64,000 nt of DNA from Streptomyces justiciae (lineage in GTDB: Bacteria > Actinomycetota > Actinomycetes > Streptomycetales > Streptomycetaceae). Position numbers and translations under genes: made by a program. The notes beneath the pieces were generated by a model. It saw only the letters and a program-made list of their open reading frames with translations. It searched no databases and had not been told where the DNA came from. The DNA lies in the NCBI RefSeq assembly GCF_015163075.1, contig NZ_JADDXU010000002.1, positions 744,001 through 808,000 on the forward strand, given 5' to 3'. Shown here one piece after another: positions 60,114 through 64,000 of the stretch (position 1 is its first letter; every line of letters begins with the position of its first letter).

Positions 60114-61856
60114 ATGGAACGCAGCGAAAGCCCTCTGCGCCGGCTGCTGAACCGCATCACGCCGGAGAACGCGCCCTCCTCCGGCACTCCGCCGACGCCG
60201 ATCGTGGCCCGCCCCGCCCCGCGCGGAGCCCCGCCACCGGCCCCACCGACCCCGCAGCCGCCTCCGGCCCGCCCCCAGCCCCGGCCGCCGCACCAGTCCA
60301 ACGGTGCCCACGACCACGGCGTCCCCTTCAGCGTGCGCCCGGCACGTCCGCCGGAGGAGGAGCCGCCGATCCCGGTGCCGCCGGTGTCGTACACCTCCTC
60401 CCCCGTCGTCGACTGGCGGGTCGCCGCCCGTTTCCCCGCCCCGCACCGGATTCTGGGCGCGATCGAGGCGCTGCACCGGGCCGGGGCGGCGGAGTGGAGC
60501 TGTCACGTCGAGCCGGGCGGCGGGGCCGTCTGGCTGCTCAGCGTCATCGGCCCGGCCGTCGGCACCGACCTCCTGACACTGCACGGCGGGGAGCCCCGGC
60601 CGGTGCTCGGGCACGGCGCACTCGCCGAACGCAGCGGCGGGCCGCACCAGTTGGCAGAGGTGCTGTCCTGGCCCCGGCTCGACACGGTGGACCTGGTCTC
60701 CCGCCTCCCCCTCTCCCCACCGGACCGCACCACCCACCCCACGCTGCACGTCCTCGCGGCACCCCAACTCCTGTCCTCCGTGGCCCGCCAGGCTCTGACC
60801 TTCGGTGTGGAGGTGTCGACGCTCGCGGTGCGGGCCCGCCCGTTGGACAGCCCGGAGACACCTCAACGCGAGGCGACAGTCCTGTTGTTGACATCGCCCG
60901 ACGAGATCCCGCACGCGCTGCTCGTGGCCCTCTCCGCGCTTCCCCGCACCTCGGTGTGCCGCCCGGTGGCCGCCTGCGAACGCCTGCTGCTGGACGTACG
61001 ACTGCGCCCTCCCGTCGACGACGCGCTGCTGTACTCCCCGGTACCGCAAGGAGAGTTGTGGTTGATCGGGGACGTCGAGGAGTGGCCACCGCTAAGGCTG
61101 GAGCCGCTCGGCACGCCCTCACCGATACCGGCCGAACTGATCGGCGTGGCCCCCGAACCACCCTCCGCCTCCTACGTGTTGCCGGAGGGGGCACCCTCGG
61201 CGGAGATACGGCTGATGGCCGACGTGCACGCGCCCACCGCGGTCGACGCGGTCCTGCTGCACGACGACGAACTCCCGTTGCTACGGCGGTATCTGCCGGG
61301 CCGCCCCCTGGGCGAGGCGGGCTTCCTGCTGCCCGGCCCCGGCCATCATCTGCTCCTGGAACCGGCCGGGTTGGCCCGCGACCTGCCCTTCGGGGTGCCC
61401 TTGTGCCGGATCGGTCCCGGCAGCCTGTTCCTGGAGTCCGGGCACACGCTCACGCCCCCGCTGCCGCCCGCGGCCCGCGCCCGCCTGTTCGGCCTCGACG
61501 GCACGTCGGCGGTCGTCTGCTGGCACGGCGGCCGGCACCGCTTCCCGCTCGCCCCGATGGTGCCCCTGTGGGCCCTGTGGGCCCCACCGGACCCGGTCGC
61601 GGTCTCGACGGGCCTGTCCAAGGCGGGCCGCGAACTCCTCGACGCCCTGGACGCGCTGGCCGGCGCGACGGGCACGCCCCAGGGGCCGGCCCCGACACCT
61701 CACCAGGACCCCGGCGAAGCGCTCGAACGGGCCACGCGACTAAGGGCGTTGGGCGACCACGAGGCCGCCGCCGAGGCGTACCGTTCAGCGGGCGACCCAC
61801 TGGAGGCGGCCCGCCTGTTCGAACAGGCGGCGCTGGAGGGGACGGAGGACCGGTGA
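60114..61856 (+). CDS. bpX-like accessory protein of a MoxR/beta-propeller system
   Basis: A 580-residue protein. A Pro-rich tether (about 20-95) precedes two alpha/beta modules: one about 100-260 (PAPHRILGAIEALHRAGAAEW) and one about 370-500. The second has the pattern of bpX domains that accompany MoxR-vWA-beta-propeller systems (GFLLPGPGHHLLLEPAGLARDLPFG, residues about 401-425 in description only). The C-terminus has one TPR-like repeat. The bpX number cannot be assigned; bpX6 is the best guess. The 39-bp repeat begins at its stop codon. Confidence 0.62.
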   Translation: MERSESPLRRLLNRITPENAPSSGTPPTPIVARPAPRGAPPPAPPTPQPPPARPQPRPPHQSNGAHDHGVPFSVRPARPPEEEPPIPVPPVSYTSSPVVDWRVAARFPAPHRILGAIEALHRAGAAEWSCHVEPGGGAVWLLSVIGPAVGTDLLTLHGGEPRPVLGHGALAERSGGPHQLAEVLSWPRLDTVDLVSRLPLSPPDRTTHPTLHVLAAPQLLSSVARQALTFGVEVSTLAVRARPLDSPETPQREATVLLLTSPDEIPHALLVALSALPRTSVCRPVAACERLLLDVRLRPPVDDALLYSPVPQGELWLIGDVEEWPPLRLEPLGTPSPIPAELIGVAPEPPSASYVLPEGAPSAEIRLMADVHAPTAVDAVLLHDDELPLLRRYLPGRPLGEAGFLLPGPGHHLLLEPAGLARDLPFGVPLCRIGPGSLFLESGHTLTPPLPPAARARLFGLDGTSAVVCWHGGRHRFPLAPMVPLWALWAPPDPVAVSTGLSKAGRELLDALDALAGATGTPQGPAPTPHQDPGEALERATRLRALGDHEAAAEAYRSAGDPLEAARLFEQAALEGTEDR

Positions 61857-61929
61857 CGGCAGCACGTTTCGGCGCCGAGCGCCTCACAGTGGTGACGGCA
61901 GCGCTCTTCGGCGCCGAGCGCCTCTCAGG
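61852..61929. repeat. 39-bp direct duplication copying the bpX-like gene stop
   Basis: GGTGACGGCAGC(A/G)C-type units at 61852-61890 and 61891-61929. The first contains the TGA stop (61854-61856). The rest of the 307-bp gap 61857-62163 holds no convincing gene. An open frame from GTG 61853 to TGA 62167 overlaps both neighbours as GTGA, but its Arg/Pro/Ala composition and weak third-position GC bias argue against coding. Confidence 0.75.
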
Positions 61930-62163
61930 AAGCCGTACTGGAGCAGGAGCGGTAGGCCCCCATGCCGAGCGGCCCGCAGCGAGCCGTACACGTCCGCCGT
62001 GGCGAACGGCTGCCCGGCCGGCGTGGAGCGGGGCCGGTGCCGCAGATCTCGGCGGCCGGCCACCCGCGGGAAGCCGCCCGACCCACGGGCCCAGCCCCAC
62101 CGCTCCGGACGCCGTCGCCTCGCCGTCAATCCCCCATCGCCGACCCGGCGCATCGGAGTGCCC

Positions 62164-64000
62164 GTGACCGCCGCCCCCGGGACCACGGCCCCGCCCGGCC
62201 CCCGCCGGCTCCTCACCCTCACCGGTACCGACCCCTGCACCGGCCTCTCCCGTGACGGCACTGCCTTCGTGCATCTCACCGACCGCACCCTGAGTTGTCG
62301 CGACGACACCGGGCGGGTGTTGTGGTCGGCGGCCGGTGAGGGGCTGCCGGCGGCCGTGGCGTGGGGCCCGGACGGCGGTGAGGTGTTCGTGCTGCGGGCC
62401 GGGCGGGTCGAGGTGTACGACGGGGACAGCGGGGTCCTCGCCGACGACGGGTTCCCGGTGCCGGCGGGCGCGGACACGCTCACCGTGTCGCCCGACGGAC
62501 TGTGGCTGGCCTGCGCCGGCGACGGGGTGCTGGTGCACCACCGGGGCACGCTCACCTCGACCCCGCTGCCGACCGTGGACCCGGTGATCGCCCTGGCCTG
62601 GGACCCGCAGGGCCGCCAGCTGTGCCTGGCCACCGCCACCGCGCTCCAGCTGTGGAGCGTCTCCCCGGTCCGGATGGACTTCGCCCCGTGCACCGGCCGT
62701 ACCGGCATCACCGCGCTCGCCTGGTCACCGGACCGGGACGTGCTCGCCTTCGCCGACGCGACCGGCCTGCACCTGGTCGACCGGGCCACCGGCCGCCCCC
62801 TCGCCGACGCGTCGGTCTCCGGTGCCGTCGTGGGGCTGGGCTTCAGCCGGACCGGACGGTACGTGGTGGCCGCCACGGACCAGGAGGCGCTGCTCGTCCT
62901 GGACCGCGCGCTGGAGCGGGTCGCGACACTGCCCGCCCGCGCTACGTCACCGCGGGACCTGAGCGTGTCGGCGACGGGCCGGGTGCTCGTCACGGCCGGC
63001 GCGGGCACGGAGCTGTGGGAGCTGCCGGACGCGGCCCCGTATCGCGCGGAGCGCCGTGTGGGCGTAATGCTGCGCGGCTGGGCCGCGGCGATGTGCCGGT
63101 CCGTGGGCAGCTCGCTGCCGGCGCTGCGGGACCGGGCGCCACGGATCACCGGGCAGACGCTCCTGAACGACGGCGGCGACGGCCTGTGGGCCCCAGCGGT
63201 CGCGGCGTCGACACGCGACGGCCGATGGCTGCTGGAGACCGAACCGGGTTCGCTGGCCGCACTGCACACCGGCCGTAACTACGCCCACGGACAGCCGAGC
63301 GCACCCACCGGCCGTAACGACGCCCACCGACAGCCGAGCACACCCACCGGCCGTAACGACGCCCACCGACAGCCGAGCGCACCCACCGGCCGTAACGACG
63401 CCCACCGACAGCCGAGCGCACCCACCGGCCGAGCCGACACCCACCGACAGATCACCACGGCCACCGGCCCCGGCGGCGCCCACGACCTCGAACTCTCCCC
63501 CACCGCCCCCGATCTGCTGGCGTGCGCCTCGCGCGAAGGACAAGCCGGGCTGACCGTCCTCGACCTGGCCAGCGGTGAGGCCCGGGCCGTGCTGGAGGGC
63601 GGTCAAGGTCCCGCCTGGTGCCCGGCTCCGACCACCGACGGATCGGCGACGCTCGTCGTGCCCGAACCCGGACCCGCACCGACCCACCTGTTCGTCCACG
63701 TCCTGGACGCCCGCGGCACCCCGGCACAACAACGCAAGAGCCTGCATCTGCCGCAGGGCACCGGCCGCCCCTGCTGGTCACCGGACGGTACGACGCTGGC
63801 GGCCGGCACCCTGGGCGCGGTCATGCTGTGGCACATGCCGCGCCGGGAGCGGGCCCGTCGACTGCCCCTGCCCTCCGGCGCGTTCGCCACCCGCGTCGCC
63901 TGGTCGCCGGACGGCAGCCGGCTGGCCGCGACGCCGCCCGCCGGTCAGGGGTCGTTGGTGGTGTGGTCGACGCTCACCTGGCGCGTGCAGCGCGAGTTCG
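62164..64000 (+). CDS. WD40 beta-propeller protein (3' end beyond the window)
   Basis: An open frame of over 610 codons from GTG 62164 running off the right edge. It has WD40-type blades throughout (ALAWSPDRDVLAFADATGLHL, description of about residues 181-200; VAWSPDGSRLAATPP near the end), so it is probably a seven-blade propeller or more. An in-frame 39-bp repeat (13 residues, TGRNDAHRQPSAP) is inserted around residues 369-433. Propellers of this class read bound partners for MoxR conflict ATPases. The C-terminus is unknown. Confidence 0.85.
   Translation, partial: MTAAPGTTAPPGPRRLLTLTGTDPCTGLSRDGTAFVHLTDRTLSCRDDTGRVLWSAAGEGLPAAVAWGPDGGEVFVLRAGRVEVYDGDSGVLADDGFPVPAGADTLTVSPDGLWLACAGDGVLVHHRGTLTSTPLPTVDPVIALAWDPQGRQLCLATATALQLWSVSPVRMDFAPCTGRTGITALAWSPDRDVLAFADATGLHLVDRATGRPLADASVSGAVVGLGFSRTGRYVVAATDQEALLVLDRALERVATLPARATSPRDLSVSATGRVLVTAGAGTELWELPDAAPYRAERRVGVMLRGWAAAMCRSVGSSLPALRDRAPRITGQTLLNDGGDGLWAPAVAASTRDGRWLLETEPGSLAALHTGRNYAHGQPSAPTGRNDAHRQPSTPTGRNDAHRQPSAPTGRNDAHRQPSAPTGRADTHRQITTATGPGGAHDLELSPTAPDLLACASREGQAGLTVLDLASGEARAVLEGGQGPAWCPAPTTDGSATLVVPEPGPAPTHLFVHVLDARGTPAQQRKSLHLPQGTGRPCWSPDGTTLAAGTLGAVMLWHMPRRERARRLPLPSGAFATRVAWSPDGSRLAATPPAGQGSLVVWSTLTWRVQREF
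63268..63462. repeat. in-frame 39-bp tandem repeat (5 copies) inside the WD40 gene
   Basis: Five units of exactly 39 bp at 63268, 63307, 63346, 63385 and 63424 (the last diverged) encode TGRNDAHRQPSAP-type 13-residue repeats. Adjacent units are nearly identical, so the array is young or kept uniform. It would form a flexible loop between blades. Confidence 0.9.

Noticed and set aside
63268..63462. CRISPR array
   Set aside because: Contiguous 39-bp coding repeats in frame with the WD40 protein; no spacers.

Overview
This window looks like the chromosome of a Streptomyces species. It is very GC-rich with G/C-biased third codon positions. It has many GTG starts, ATGA/GTGA stop-start overlaps, leaderless-looking promoters, and a typical actinomycete gene set: an F420-type LLM oxidoreductase, an ECF41 sigma factor, GntR/MocR/ROK regulators and a SWIM-protein/DUF6493-like pair. 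No rRNA, tRNA, insertion sequence or CRISPR array was seen.

Region 1 (1-42.7 kb) is ordinary core and near-core sequence: an FtsX-type permease fragment, an LLM oxidoreductase, a GNAT enzyme, two CNNM/CorC-like membrane proteins, an SGNH hydrolase, purB and a mug-like glycosylase. Next come an ABC exporter with a divergent two-component system, then ROK and GntR regulators, and sigJ (ECF41) divergent from an alpha/beta hydrolase. A DMT transporter lies divergent from a MocR regulator, followed by a PhoD-type phosphatase. Then come the SWIM/DUF6493-like pair, a TM-ACT-GNAT fusion, a transsulfuration-type PLP enzyme divergent from an AsnC regulator, a DUF885 hydrolase, an SDR, an Imm21-like protein, and a rhodanese divergent from an Lrp regulator. 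The region ends with sbcCD, a YigZ protein, a SixA-like phosphatase and a btuFCD-like importer. The importer sits behind a clear cobalamin riboswitch, which identifies its substrate as a corrinoid. Two promoters (in front of the SWIM gene and sbcD) match the actinobacterial PafBC/RecA-NDp DNA-damage motif.

Region 2 (42.7-64 kb) is the striking part: two large divergent operons that look like one NTP-dependent conflict (defence or self-surveillance) locus. Leftward are a pseudokinase/zinc-ribbon/P-loop GTPase, a GAP1-like protein, a two-TM coiled-coil protein and a small MotB-like membrane protein. Rightward are an EAD1-CHAT caspase-like protease, a protein with two treble-clef/RING-like zinc sites, a ThiF/E1-like enzyme, an EAD1-Ubl-E2 fusion with HPN and active-site Cys, a JAB/MPN metallopeptidase, an unknown protein, a Cdc48/FtsH-like AAA+ ATPase, a MoxR ATPase, four accessory proteins (one TPR-like, one probably of the bpX class) and a WD40 protein that runs off the window. 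Together they form a eukaryote-like ubiquitin-conjugation kit (E1, E2, a candidate E3, a candidate deubiquitinase, an unfoldase) physically linked to a caspase-like protease. EAD1 domains on both the E2 and the protease suggest that they assemble.

A third theme is architectural. At least nine places carry short tandem duplications (17-53 bp units), and most lie exactly at gene junctions, duplicating start or stop codons (sbcC, the zinc-finger gene, btuC/btuD, the DUF885 gene, the CHAT gene and the bpX-like gene).
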